This document shows, in pieces, positions 28,748 through 43,700 of a stretch of DNA of 64,000 bases. The notes under the pieces are model-generated. The model saw only the letters and a list, made by a program, of their open reading frames with translations. It did not search any database and was not told the DNA's origin. The position numbers and the translations under genes were made by a program. The DNA is taken from NCBI GenBank assembly GCA_940671915.1, contig CALNVZ010000649.1, positions 3,202,012 through 3,266,011 of the forward strand, in the 5' to 3' direction. Source of the DNA: Paracentrotus lividus. Its lineage: Eukaryota > Echinodermata > Echinoidea > Camarodonta > Echinidae. The first letter of the stretch is position 1; the number at the start of each line of letters is the position of its first letter.

Positions 28748-31700
28748 CAGGTTTGTTTGCAGATCTGGATTAATACATTTATGTGCACAAAATATGATAT
28801 TGCGCTCCTGTAGCATTGAATGAAAGTCTATTTTTTTTTTCATTTCTTGTTCAATCTCTCTCTTCCACTAGGTTGAATGTACAGATGAAACCGAAGCTAC
28901 AAAGGCATTCAAGGAGGTATGTGCAAATCAATCATTTCCAAGCATTTCCCCACTTGCTTTGTTTGGCAAGTAGGCCTATATCTACCATGTTCACCAATTA
29001 TTATTATGTTTTTCTTCTTTTTTTTTAAAAACATGCTCAGTATTGGTAATGTCCAATTAATTTTCATTTATTCTTGTATAAATATAGAAAAAATGTGATA
29101 CCAGAATCAGGTTCTTTCTGCGTTTATTTGTTTTGTTTTTGTTGTTTTTTGTTTGTTTTTGTTTTTGTTTTTTCAAATTTGTCCTTCCATCTTTTTTTCT
29201 TGTTATTACTATCTCTCTAAAACAACAAAAACTGAAGCAATAATATACAACATAATCACTTGGAAATTATACTTTCTAAGTTATAAATGTTTTTAATTAG
29301 TGTACAGGTGTATACAGGAATGCACATGGCTCCATCCTATACTGAAGAATTGGGGATGGTTTTATTTTACCGAATTTTCGCGACTTCTGATCGTGAAAAT
29401 TTTCACTTCCAGATATTTCAGTACAAAGTGAATGCAAATACAATAAATTCGTGAAAATATACCTTGTGAATTCCTTGTCCAGAGGCAAAATCACAAAAAA
29501 TGTACGGACGTAAAATATATAGTTTATACAATAGCTACACATAACATGTACATTGCTGTTTAAAATACAACCATACTGGAGGCAAAAAGGCTTGATCATT
29601 GTCAATTTTAATAATCTAATTATTCAACACACGGAGGTGATACATGTATGGTTATAGACCTGTGTCAAAGTAATAATAACAGCCTTGATGTATTTATTAA
29701 CTAATTCCTGTCTGCTCTCAGACACATTCTACCGTATCCAGGATCATAAAACAGTTGTTGCCTAGCAACTAAAGATATTGCACTTCTATATGCTTGCCAT
29801 TCATTGCTCTGACTGAGTGTCAATTTCAATCCTTCTCGGTTCATTGTTAATTGTTACAATGCATGTACTGTAGCTGTCTTATGGTGTTGATAAACTTAAT
29901 AGAATGTGTGTATACTCAATAGTATAACGGGTTAAAATGCTGATTGTGTGTGCACATTATAATTTAATTTATAGACTTGGTACTTGATATTTAGGTCTGT
30001 TTTGATTATTTGCTTTATCCTTTAATACTTGCTTTTGGTTTATCTCTCCTCCCACTCTTTACAAATAAAAATGAGTTGACAAAAGGGAGAATTTTGATTG
30101 AAACTTAAACTTAATAAAGGTCAGCTCAGCGATTCCATGTACATGTAACTAGACACAGTGAGCTGAAATTTGCAACTTCTATATCCAAATAATTGGTTCA
30201 TTTTTGGCTATTTTTTTCTTCAAAAGGTGCCAATCTTTATAATTTTTCAATGCGGTTAAGATTCTTATTGCCTAATGTCTCAGAATTAAGTCCTGAAAAT
30301 TTGGTATAAATAGGACTAGTACTTTTTTAGAAAAATACAGTAAGGTCCAAAACTAGAAATAATGTCGTGTCATGCGAGTCACAACACAAAAGTAGAAATA
30401 TCTCCAACAAAAATGGCTATATACATAAAAGATTTTGCTTTCCAATTTTTTTTATTATCAATAGTTTAACTGAAATGTAAAAATGAAAAAGGCCTGCAGA
30501 ATAACGTTTTAGAGTAATCGTCTTTTAAAAGTTGAAATTTTGGAAAAATGTCACGCGAGTCAGTCCCAATGGAATGGCTGAGCTACAAGTAAATGGTTCT
30601 ATTATGCAGTATGCAGTGGAATATTGCTACATGTATGAAATAAGAAGTCATTCTGAAATTATGAAAATGGGTTATTTTCCAATACACAAAACATACATGT
30701 AATGCAAAAGATTTACTTGTCTACTACATTTACACTAACTCCTTATTCGAAGCCGCAGATCTAAAGTTGTATATAGGTTCGTGCATCATATATTTCTCAT
30801 CAGACATGGTTTACATTCACGACAGCAAATGTACTTAAGACTATTGTTATTCTGTAAATAGTTTGTCTTTATGCTATTGTTAAGGTGGGTGATCCTGGGG
30901 GTTTGTTTTATTTGTTCAAGACTTGTAAAAGAAACTTATTGTTCAAATAATATATTGACTTAACCCCCTCCAGAGTACATTGTAAGTGACACCACATTAA
31001 AGACAAATATAAAAAGTTGAATGACTATTTTAATAGAGCATTGAATTGCAACTTGTTTATGTGGTTGCATACTACAATGAACATTTTAGTGAAAATTTTT
31101 CTATACAGTGTGTCCCACAAAAAATGCTAATGGCACTTCAGATGGGTATAATATTACAATTACAATATTATATTAATTATATCTCTACACCCATAAACTA
31201 CAATTCATTTTCTGCAACCGGAGGAAATTTTATGTGATATGGTCCAATAATCACAAAGATATGAGCATTTTTTCATCACTCATCAGGATACCTCTCCATC
31301 CAAGTTTTATATTAAGTAGTACCGGGTTCATCGAATAAAAGAAACCCAAGTTTGATCATTAATAATTTGAAAAATATTTCAGTAGTGATTATAAAAGTTA
31401 TATCACTGTAAAGTGCAACTCATTACCATTCTAATGATATGTCCATCAGCTCACCAATATTACGCATCACTGAACCCCATTGTTCTGGAAAAAGTATTGC
31501 AAAATGGTGAGTGTTCACTTTCATGCTCCTTGAGATGCGTTATTCAAAGGTGCCTCAAAGGAAACCCAACTTTGATCATCAATGAGTGTGAAAGTGAACC
31601 ACTTACAATTTTGCTAGACATATTTAAAACAATGGGGTTCAGTGACACATCACATTTGTGAGCCGAGAGAGATATCATTAAAATGGTTAAATGAGTTGCA

Positions 31701-34700
31701 CTTTACAGTGCTATAAATTTCATAATTACTACTAAAATATTTTTCAAAGTATTAATGATCAAACGTGGGTTTGTTTTATTCGACACATTCGGTACTACTC
31801 AATACAAACTTGGATGGAGAGGTTTCCTGATGTGTAATGACAAAATGCTCATATCTTTGTGATTCTTGGACCATATCACATGAAATTTCATCCAGTTGTA
31901 GAAAACAAATTGTAGTTTACGGGTGTAAAGAAAATGTATAAGCAATATAATTTTGTAATTTTAAAATTATACCCATCTAAAGTCCCATTAGCATTTTTTG
32001 TGGGACACACTGTATAATTTAGTCAACCAAGAATAAAATGTGTGACTGTCCTGACTTTCTGCTAAACCCACTTTAGTTAATACATTGTACTTGAACAACA
32101 ACAAATACATTTTCAAAGAAACCTTCCAAGTGCTCAGCTTTGATAGTAGAATAATCCACAATACATCAATCATCCTAATTTCATGTCCTGACAATCAATC
32201 AGCCCAATAATTTGTAATCTAATTTTAAATCATTGAAAGAAAAATCAACTACGTGTACAAGTATGTATACACACTGACAGGTTTTTTTTTTCTGTTTTAG
32301 TTTGCCATGTGTTGGTGAATAATTTAGAAGCATAGGATAAGCTACATGTAGGCACATCAGAATATAACACAATTAGCTTACTGTTATCTCCATGGTGTCA
32401 GATATATAATCATGAATAATGGATCTATATTTTTCTATAACTATGTATAAGGATGCTTTCTACCTACATGTATTGATATAGAGCTAGTAAGGATAATAAT
32501 GATTTGATTTTATACAGCGATTCTAAGTATTTGATCAAAGTGTGTTACGATAGAGTACAGCTCACAAGACCGACACCCACGAGACCGACGGCCCACGAGA
32601 CCGACGACCCACGAGTCCGACAGTAAAGTAAATAGGCCAACGAGAACGACTGTAAACAATTTAGGCCCATGAGACCGACAGCCCACTAGACCGACACTAG
32701 ATCAAACAGGTGCACGAGACCGACACTACAATGATATGACCAACGAGACCGACATTACAATAATATGACTTACGACACTGACGGTAGAGCAAAACAGCTT
32801 ATGAGACCGACATTACAGAAAGTAGACCCACCAGTCCGAAATTGCGTCATGGCACGTTATATTTAACAGCGCCACCTTGTGACCATATATAGACAAGTAT
32901 TAGTACAGGGTGTCTAAAAAAAATAATGTCGGGGATGTACGAATCGCGTGGATGAAACAGGCGCATAACCAGGGGTATCTTGGGGGCACGAGGCCATGCC
33001 CCCCCCCGCCCTTCGGGTAGGCAAAAGGAACGTCTAAAAGGCAAAAGAAAGGGGTTAAAGAGGGAGGGAGGGAGGGAAACAAGGGGAAGTAATTAAAGAC
33101 CAAAAAGGGTGGAAGGGCAACAGAGAGATAATGAAATAAAACAAGGTGGCACTGTTTAATATAACGCGCCATGACGCAATTTCGGACTCGTGGGTCTACT
33201 TCGTGTAATGTCGGTCTCGTTGGCTGTATTGCTCTACTGTCGGTGTCGTGTGTCATATTATTGTGATGTCGATCTCGTGGGTCATAATATTGTGGTGTCG
33301 GTCTGGTGGGACTGTTTGATCTTGTGTCGGTCTTATGGGTATGTATTTGCTAGCGTCGGTTAAATAAACATTTTTTGTCTAGTGTCGGACTAATGGGCCG
33401 TCGGTCTTGTTGGTGTCGGTCTTGTGTGATGACCCTGTTACGATATATACCCTCGTCATTCAATTGAATTCCAGTCAGGTATTTTACAGTACAGATGCGC
33501 ATTACATGTACACTCTTATTATTATGCCACGTATGTAGATTTAATTATTTGCAGTTACATTTAGTTTCATTTAAATCATTTTATTTTATAATTATTCATG
33601 TTCCATCATTACCAGAATTCAAGATTATTTTCATTTTTTCTTCATCCTATCGCAGGCTATGGCCCTCCAGGAGCTTAAACATCCATACATCTGTGGATAC
33701 AAGGATTTCTTTGTCACATGGGATAAAGAGGTAAAAGAAATCTCTCTGCTATCAGAAAAAATAAATGTGTGTATATATTTAACCCTTTAGCACCTAGAGA
33801 CTGCGTTAAAAGGGTCAGTTTACTCACTAGCGGAAAGGGATATGCTGTGTTTCAATCAGACATTTGTCAATAAGAATTGCTCTTAAAACCTACTTTTTTG
33901 TGCAGAATCGGACAGCACACATCCAATGTGTAATCCACAACAAGTATGGGCATGTTTCATCACATATTTTTGATACTGTCTTGCCCGTAGCGTGCTTAAG
34001 ACAGGGGCGGTTTTGGGCGGTTTAGTGAGTAAGCTGAGGGGCGGTCTTGGGCGGTTTATGTGCTAAAGGGTTAATGACGAGGAGGTCTGAAACATCTTGT
34101 GACTCTCCAAACTGATTCAAATTGACTTGGTATGGAAGTTAGCTGATTTCAACTTTGAGGGCTTTGATTTTCAGCTTATTTTTTTAAAATCTGTACAAAA
34201 CCACCTTTAGAGGCTCTACAAATTTCAGGAGTTTTTCAGTGCTTTTCAGCTTTTTCCAGCTCATTTTAATTTTGATCACTCACACTCGTTAATGTTATAA
34301 ACAAATACAGATCGCTATCTTAAAATTTTATTTATTTTTCTGTTAATTTTACTTTCAGTAAGACAGATAAATACATGTACTTGTAGTCATCTCCTCTCCC
34401 TACATGTAGTTTCTTTTGAGGAAGAGGGAAGTTATTTCACTACATGCAGGAGAATGCATCTGTGGAAAGTCCTATATCCGTGATCAATCAATCAATCAAT
34501 ATCTGTGTCGTATTCAGCGATAGGCGTAGATGAGTTTTTGATACATCCAACACCTTGTATATAAGCCCTCATCTCATGTGAAAGGAAGGAATGACCTGTG
34601 AAATAATTAAAGAGATGATGCCATGCTTTCCCTTCAAAGTATCACTGCATCAGTCTATTGTTACAGGCTTCAAGCTGTAAAGGTGGAGAGATAAACAGAA

Positions 34701-37700
34701 AACAGAGCCAGTAGAAAAGAATAGAAGAACAGATCCTAGGGTTTGAGGGATAAAGGTCTTTAGAAAACTGAACAATGGGAAGCAGGATTTCTGGGGAAAG
34801 TGGTTACATAACGTTGATTGATTTTTTTTTTACACTCGCTAGATTTCTTTGATAGGAGTGTGGCACTGTTATGGGGTTTGTGTATCATTCTTCAGTTGAC
34901 AAATCACCAAAATAATGAGAAATGAACTGAATTCTGTTGAGAGTATTGCACACAGAAAAGCATATGTGTAGGAATACAATTATACAATGGTTTGGCCCAA
35001 ACTTATCAGCTACAATGTACCTCAAAAATGCCCCTGCAGTGTATTAAATATTGCAGTTATATGTGGAAACAACAAACCATTCACATACATTTTTTAAAAA
35101 GGCGTTGTTGATATAGCGTAGCAGGACAATTACCCACATGGACAATTACCCACCAGGACACCTACCCCCAGAAATACGGGTAGAGATAGGTGTAGAGTGA
35201 GGGGATAGATTTTTTGCAGATGGTAGTTGTCCAGGGGTAATTGTACAGGGGGTAGTTGTACAGGGGGTAGTTGCCCTAGAACCTCTGTTAGGCAGTTATT
35301 GTGGTAGGAAACAAAAAAAACCTCCTCCAATAAAAAAAATGAACAACTTTTTATATATTCTTTGCACCCTGGAAAACAAATGCCCACCTCGCCCAATGAG
35401 GGTCTAGTTTGCAGGCACAAACCCATGTTGTTTGCTTACTACGGTCTGAAGTAAAGTTCTACTAGATTTACTCGTGTACTGTAGCTCCTTGACACAGACA
35501 GTGAGTTTGGAGGCTAGTCTCCACTCTAGACTGAAATTTGTTTAAGTGTCAAATTGAGTCTGTGCTTGCAGACTAATCAGGGCTCTGTTACACAGAGGTT
35601 TGCTATCAATTTCAAATTTGAAAGAACTTAACGATTCTGCTTATAGTTGGATACTGGTCGATCTTTTGACAAAATAAAACTTTACATGTATATTTAACAG
35701 TTACCTTGATTGGCCAGTGTCATTTTGCGATTGATTGAGTTATGAAGCCCTGTTTTAGCTTCATATTTTGTATGTGTGTGGTGCAGTTTTACAGCACTGT
35801 ATTGGGAAAATTAAGCTTCTTTTTTTTCAAAACAACTTAATTTTAGAATAGACATCCCATTTCAGACATTTGATCTTGGAAAAAAAAGTTGTCATGATAT
35901 ATTTCCTTTCCAACTCTTTCTTTCTAGGAAGCTGCAATCATAGTATGTATAGTCATGGATTACTACAAAATGGGGGATCTAGACAGATTGCTCAAGAAGA
36001 AGCGCAAAAAGAACGAAGCCATCGAAGAACTGGTTAGTACTTTTCATTGATCATTGATATCTCTCATTGTTATGTCAATTATACATTTTCCCCCATTACA
36101 CATAAAGCTCATTCTCTGTTCTATGACAAGTGCACTATTTGCTTTAGTAACAGAAGGTCTATACTCATGTGTCAATGTTATAATTGCTGAAGAATGTATA
36201 GAAGTAAAGTGCAGTGTAAGTCTGTGTTTATTTTGTTTTCTTACCCCACAAAGCGAGAAACACTCACACTGAAACCCTTATTAGAAAGGCTTGGTCTAAT
36301 TATTTTTCCCGAGGTGTACATAATTTTTTTTAAATGATATTAATAATGCTGATGGTAATAAGGGTGGCTTAATGAGGAAGAAGAAGCAGAATCATTAAAA
36401 TATGAATATGAAGAAAAATATCTCGAATATTTGTTGCTACTTACAGTACTTTCTTTTCTAAACTATATAAAGTTCTAAGCATAAATATCAACATTCCTTT
36501 TCTTTTCCTTTATTCCCTGCATGCAACAGATTCTGAAGAAATGGTGTGGGCAGATGATCGAAGCACTTGCTTTTGTGCATCAAAGAAAGGTCATTCACAG
36601 GTAATAAAATAATAATCAGGTTGGGAGGGAGGGGGGTATTTCACTTAAAGGGGAAGTTCACCCTGGGTTTAAATTGGTTTTAGAAAATGCAGAAAAATAA
36701 AATAAAAATATGAGTGAAGGTTTGGAGAAAATCGACCAACAAATAATGAAGTTATGAATATTCAAAGTTTTGATTCTGTGACGTCACATGCGTGCAGTTC
36801 TCCTATGTGTTATGTAGTATAAATTCCATAAAGTTTCATTTTTTCAAAAGAAAATTAATGATGTCATCTGTGCAGTCAATATATCATCAAACATATGTTC
36901 ATATACATGCCTCTATCAAATTGACCCATTCCTTTATCAAGAATCATGAAAAAAAGACAAATTTATGGAGTTTACATACACAACACATGGGAGAGCTGCT
37001 CGCACGTGACGTCACAGAATCAAAACTTTACATATTCATAACTTCGCTATTTTTTGGTCGATTTTCTTCAAACTTTCACTAATATTTTTCTATTATTTTT
37101 CTTCACTTTTTAAGACCAATAAAATTCCAGGGTGAACTTCCCCTTTAAATTCACTTTAAGATGCACTTCCTAGTTTTGTATGGTATATTATGCATCACCT
37201 CATTAATCAGATCATACTAATAATGCGATGTGCACTATTGCGAAGTCTGTTATTAAAAATGAGATTGCACGTTAAAAGAACTGGGTGCGCTTAGAATTTA
37301 AGTGCGACTTAGGTCTACTTAGGCTCTTTGTGAAATACCCCCGTGGGCCCTGTAACACAAAGATTTGCGATTGATTGCAAATTTCCAAGAGGTATTACAA
37401 TGGGTTACTGGTCAGTATTGTAAGCAAAAAGGCAGACAGAGCGAATATCTTCATTTGCCCTAGGTAATTGCGATTAATTGCAAATCTTTATGACAAGATG
37501 CAAAAAAATATGAAAACGTTCATTTTCATAAGCAGCATCTTTCCAGTGATAAGTAACACTTTTAAAAAGGGATTCTGTCATTTTTAGACATTTATATTTC
37601 AAAATGTGTTTTAGGGGAAAGGAGAAAAAAGGAGGAAAAACATTTGTACCTTTGAAATAAATTTTTTTTTTAAAATCTGTCCTATATCCCCCCCTCCCCT

Positions 37701-40700
37701 GGGACCGATGATTATTGAACAATAGTTCCTTTTTCTCATTTTGCGTGCAGAGATCTGTAACCAAATACATTGTAACATATTCCTAACTGACGATGTTACA
37801 CTATCGCTGGAAACCTTTGGTAGTGTGACATTGAAGCACATACAAGTAGCTTTCAAGCTTGGTAGAATTTAATCTTTTCATTTATTTTGTTGAATGCTGA
37901 TTTACGTTCCATTCTCTTCTTGCGTGCAGAGATTTGAAACCAAGTAATATATTCCTGACCGATGACCTGACACTATCGCTGGGAGACTTTGGGGTAGCCA
38001 CGATCATGGATGATGCAAGAACCAAAGCCAGGACAACTGTGGGTAAGTAACAAAAGTTGGAAATTAGATTCGTAAAAACCTCTCATTTTGATATTAGTTA
38101 ATAATGATATAATGATAGTGATTGATAATAATAATTACTTACATTGTGCATCTGTCACAAATGTAAAGGAAAACCATATGCGCTTAAAGGAGAATTATCC
38201 CTTTGGAGATAGTTGTCTTACTGTGGATGCAGAAAAATCAAATAAGCACATTAGTGAAGATTTGATGAATATCGGATAAATGATAAAAAAGTTATGAGTA
38301 TTTGAATATTGAGATCTCTGATGACATAGGAAATCTCCCATTGGCAATGCGGTCACCCTTTGTGATGTCACAAAGGGAGAACTCCCCATATGGTGTGCAC
38401 AAAAACTATTCAAAATGTCTATTTATTTTCATTCTAATGATAGAACAGCGTTTCTTTTCATGATATATTATGACTTTCATATATTTACATGTCATCCTAT
38501 AAAAAGATTCTTTATTCTCCCTTTAGAATCGAGAAAAAAGAGGATTTTAGTATAATGTGTACAATAGATATGGGAAAGATCTCCCTGCGTTACATCACAC
38601 ATCATGGTCGCGTTGCCAATTGGAGGATCTCCATATCATAAGTGATCTCAAAATCTAAAAATTCATATCTCTCTTATTCATTGCCTAATTTTTCTGAAAC
38701 TTTTACCAATATGTTTTAGGGGTTTGTCTCCATTCAATGAATCAAAATTTCTCTGAGGGGATAATTCCCCTTTAATCTTTTACTGCTTGTATTAAGTTTT
38801 ACTTTAAAACTTTTAAAAATGGCAAATTATGTTGCTGATGTTGCAATACAACACCCACTCTAGTTGTTGTGTTGTTTCTAAACAAGAAATACGTTTTGTT
38901 TTAGTTTCAAGGGGCTTTTGCAAATTCGCAAACATTTTTTTTTTGTCAATGAATCATTCTAAAGCATTAAACTTTCAGTAATCTTTAAGAGCTTCATTTA
39001 CATAGATCTTGCAATTGCTTCATGCGCTTTGCTTCAAGTTAGATAATCATTTCTCACATTATTGCTGTTTGGTGTGGTAATAAGCCATTCCATTTCTGCT
39101 TGTAATATCCTTTGACTTTTGACCTTGGACAGGCTCAATGAATTGGATGGCACCCGAGGTTCTAGAGAAGCCTTACGATGAGAGGAGTGATGTCTGGTCG
39201 CTAGGGTGTATCATCTTAGAGATGTCAACTTGTGGATTCTTAGATGTAAGTACTAGTGGACTCTCTTTAATATCAAGGTCCTTTGGACTGAAAAAAAAAT
39301 TCTTTGTAAAATCAAGTACTTTAGAACTCTATAAACCAGACCAGACCAAAGCAAATAAATTGAATTAGACCAAATTTCTGTTGAGTACTGTATAACACAT
39401 ATTTTCACGGTTTCCGACCAGGTGTGGAAATTTGCAAGAGCTTAATTTTATGATATCATGACTATAAATAACCATGCATTGAAGTGGATATATTTGCGAG
39501 GAGTGACTCACAAAATTCATGTAAGTAACCACAATATACGAGATGTCCCTAGGAGTTCTGATAAAGCTGAAATTTGTAGAACCAAGCCTAATCTGAGGAA
39601 GGGCCATATACCGGAATGTTTTTGCATATCCTCTGTATAATCGATGTAACCAATTTTTAATGTTTTGTGGGGGGAGAGAGGGTATCTTTTTCTTTTTCGG
39701 TTGCCAACCTGCATGCACACTATGTTTTCAATTAATGCGTTTCAAAATATATGTGCCACCGACGTTCGTAACTATGAGATGCCCTGATCTTTTTTGTGAT
39801 TGAGAATTGGAAAATTAAACAAATATTTAATTTGATTGAACAATGAATCCCAAGCACAGAGAAAAATAATGATTAATCAATGGAGCTACAAATGTTATCC
39901 CAGGAAAACTTTAGTGTTTGTAATCACTAACAAAGTTTGTAATCACTCTGAAAGAGAAACACAGAGATTAATGCATGGACACTTGTGTCGCCAATCTATC
40001 AAGATTAATGCCAAGGAGTGACGTCACAAAACGCATGAATTGAAATGATGAATCCTTTTATCCCTATTCTAATTGAAGCGAGAGTTTATTCATTATTTGT
40101 GTTTTGTTTTCAATTTTAGACTCAATCTATTGGTCAAGTCTTGATGGACATCAAACAAGACCCCGCAAGATTGGAAGAATGTCTCGATCAAGTTGGAAAA
40201 GTAAGGAAATATTCTGCCAAAAGAAAATTTAAAGAAAAGAAATTATAACTGATAATCTTTGAAGGTTTCACTGGTGGTAGAATGATTAGCAGGTGAAGGT
40301 TTTCACAGTGCACCAAGTATTCTTTCTTGAGGTTGTGAGTGGTCCTGAAAAGGACCTACCCAATCTTGACGATTTGGTGAGCATGTTCTCACCGTCTTCA
40401 GGAGAATGATATATAGAAAATATAACTGCCCATGTTATCATCTTTTTCATACAAAAGTTTTAGATGAACGGTTGAATTGTACTTTCTTTCCATCAAATTA
40501 ATCTTCCAAGTGAAGGTTTCTCTTATTAGTTCAGGAAGTAAAAAAAAAAGCCACATGTAAATATTTCATTCAATACTCAATTTAGAAGAGGGGATACCAA
40601 AAGAAGCACCCAACTTTTTTAATTCCTTCAAGTTAATGGGGAATAATGTTCAAAGTATTATGCATATAAATATGAGATTTAGATCATTTCAAAGGGTATT

Positions 40701-43700
40701 TTGAAAGCTTCTGTGTATTTTAGCAAGAAAAATGCCAATTTGTGCGCATTTTCAGTTCTATCCTTTTGTCATAGTAGGGCAGCTTGGAGAAAAATCCTTA
40801 TTTCCAGATCTGCATTGTCTGACATATCGCATTGAGCATGTTTTTCTTTCTAATTTGCAGACATATTCTGCTGATTTAAGTCAAGTTATTCGCACCATGC
40901 TCAGGAGGAACTTCCAACAAAGACCGTCAGCATTGTAAGATATTTTAAAATCATTTATTTATATATTTTTAACCAAAATGTATCTATTCATATTGAGACG
41001 TGGAATTGAAAGTAATATTATGAATAAGTGATAAACATTTAGTGTCATTTCCGTTATGAGGTACTTTCTTTTTGAGGGGTAAAACAATATATTCAGTCAT
41101 GTGATGTTCTTCATACATGTATAAAGTGAACATTTTAAGAATTTAACCCATTGCCCTACAGGAGTTATGGTCAATTGCAAATTTAAAACAACCGTTCTGA
41201 TTGGTTCACAATGAAACTTTTAAGCGAGAAGTTTATGCAGCAAGGATTCTGATTGGTTAATATCGATTTGCAATTTATCGTAACTCTATTACAGGGCACT
41301 AGTCATACAAGGCTAACTGAATTTTTGAATATTTGAATCACCCCTCAATATACAAACAAATACAATGAAGGGTTGTTTTCTGCTGCATCTGCTGCATCTG
41401 ATGAAAATATTTCTTGGATAACTATATAAAACTCAGATTTATTAAGATAACTTGAAACTCAAAAAGTGTTATACAATTTTTTTCATATCGAATTTGCCAT
41501 TATAAAGCTGCAAGTTAATATATTCTGAATATTTACATTTATGTTTTGTTTCTTAGAGAACTGGTAGAATTACCCTACATCAAGGAATGTCTAGCGTTGA
41601 GCAACTCGGCGCTGACGGGAAAAAAGAAGGAAAAGGAGAAGGCTGCAAGTATGTTTTAAAAAAAATAAAAACACTGTCAAACCTATGTGTAGCAAATTTA
41701 TCTCAGAAACTAGCATAATTGAAAGGATTGCTTTCAATTCAGACTTCATTCAGACTTTAAAAACAACAAATCTCTTCCAGCTAATTTAATAATCATAATT
41801 GCAAACCTTTAGGTCAGACAGGAATCACCTGAGATTTTGAAGTTAACCCTGTCATTACCATAGTTGCCTTTTGGAACCATAGAACACTGGTGACTAGGGA
41901 AACTGATTTTACTGCCATTTTGCAGCAGAGCGCCCTTTCTGACTCTTGTTGAGTTTCGTTCCGTTGGAAAGCTGGAAATGGTAGTTTTCGCACTGATGCA
42001 AACACTAGGGGTATTGCTTCAGTTATCTTTTCGAAAATTTGAAATGAAGTGAGAGAATCTGGATTTTTGGAAAAGTGCCTGGTAATGAGAGGGTTAAGTT
42101 AACACTGCAGTCTATGGAGGGAAAATAATAACTTTTTTTTGCTTTATTGTAAAGCATGTAATGATGCTTAGAAATTGATTTTTTTTTTTTCAAGGATTCT
42201 TCTTACACATTACATGTATTACATTTACTGATAGCATATAGGGACCAAAGCTCAGAATTTTGCAAGCCTGCAGAAAGTTACTTTGTTCCCTTTAATAAAT
42301 GTATTACAGAGAGTATCTCCTTGAAAAATCAGTGGATTTACAGAGAGGGTCAATTACCGTCATGATTATTATTTCTTTTAAAAGTAATACAATTAGTATA
42401 CATTTAAACATCATTTGAGGTTGAATATAATTGACAGATCTTCAAAACAATCCAGTTTTCTAGCCTGATTTTATAGAATAATTTCATAATTCTATTTATG
42501 AAATTATTTCTTGTTCAATTCATATTTTATATCATTTTCTCATTTTATAGAGGATTGTCCTACAGATAAAGGAGTTCCAGGTGTTATGGGTGAGTCTTAT
42601 AGAATTCAGACATTGGACAATTAGATTAAAGATTGATGCTAAAAATGGGAGTTGCTGCGACCCTGTTCGGCATTCAACAAGAAAGGGATAGAGCAACGTC
42701 AATCTGGTGCTTCTCAGTGGCTGCCGGGCCCACGATCAGTTGGGCTAAAAGAATTTCTGTTTCATCTTTGTTTCGGACAATAAAATTTGGAGCATGTAAT
42801 AATCTGTCTTGGAAATAAAATTTTAATCTGAAAAGTTCTTTATGCAATAGATGGGTTTATTTACACCAGTCAATTTTAAAAGGGTTTTATTAATCATATT
42901 CACTTTATCTAGGAAGAACATTATAGCAAAAAGGTCCACAGCAAAATTTTGCTTTTCAAATACCCTCATTGTCATACCATGCCATAAAACATTTGAAATG
43001 TTCAGGCGGAACACATCTTTGTAGTCCCATACATACATTTTTGTATGGTGTGCATTTGACTTCCACAGCATTTAGTTGATTTCTTATCATTTTTGTTATT
43101 ACAAGGCCTTATTGTATACAACAATTCTTTCACAAATTGTAATCAATTTGAGACAATTTCCTTTGAAATTCAATGAAAAGATCACAATAATTTCCCTTTT
43201 AGGATGTTGATAAAATTTTACTGCAAATCCTTTTCATAGCGAATAATGACTTTTGCGTCTGAAAAAAAAAATGTGTGTTTAGTTAATAAGTATTGTTATT
43301 ATCCAGTACATTATTTGCTCTTAAAAAGTTGGAATTTTTAAAACAAAAATAGATTTGGTTACTCCTACCTCTTTTGCAAATTGTTTGCGTAATAAAAGTA
43401 CCTGCATTACAATGCATTGGTTGTACAATTGTCATTGAATCATTTTTTTGAGACCCTCTGTGTTGCTTCTCTTTTTAGCCTTCATCACTGAGAACAAAGC
43501 CAATGAGATCTCTATTACTAGAGCGTTCAAATATCTCAACACACTTCAAAGTAAGTAATAACAGTAATAAAAAAGATATCAGGGCCCTATAAGATACAAA
43601 GTTAAAGGGGAATTATCCCCTCAGATAAATTAGGCTTCAATGAATGGAGAAGAAGCAAAGGAACATATTGGTAAAAGGTTTTTAAAAAATCAGGCAAAGA

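Noticed and set aside
35130..35426. 98-codon minus-strand frame with VQLPPVQLPL repeats
   Set aside because: It is created by the small repeated foldback at 35125-35282.
39458..39718. Additional kinase exon in intron 8
   Set aside because: Exons 8 and 9 join in phase without it, and neither strand shows kinase-like sequence here.
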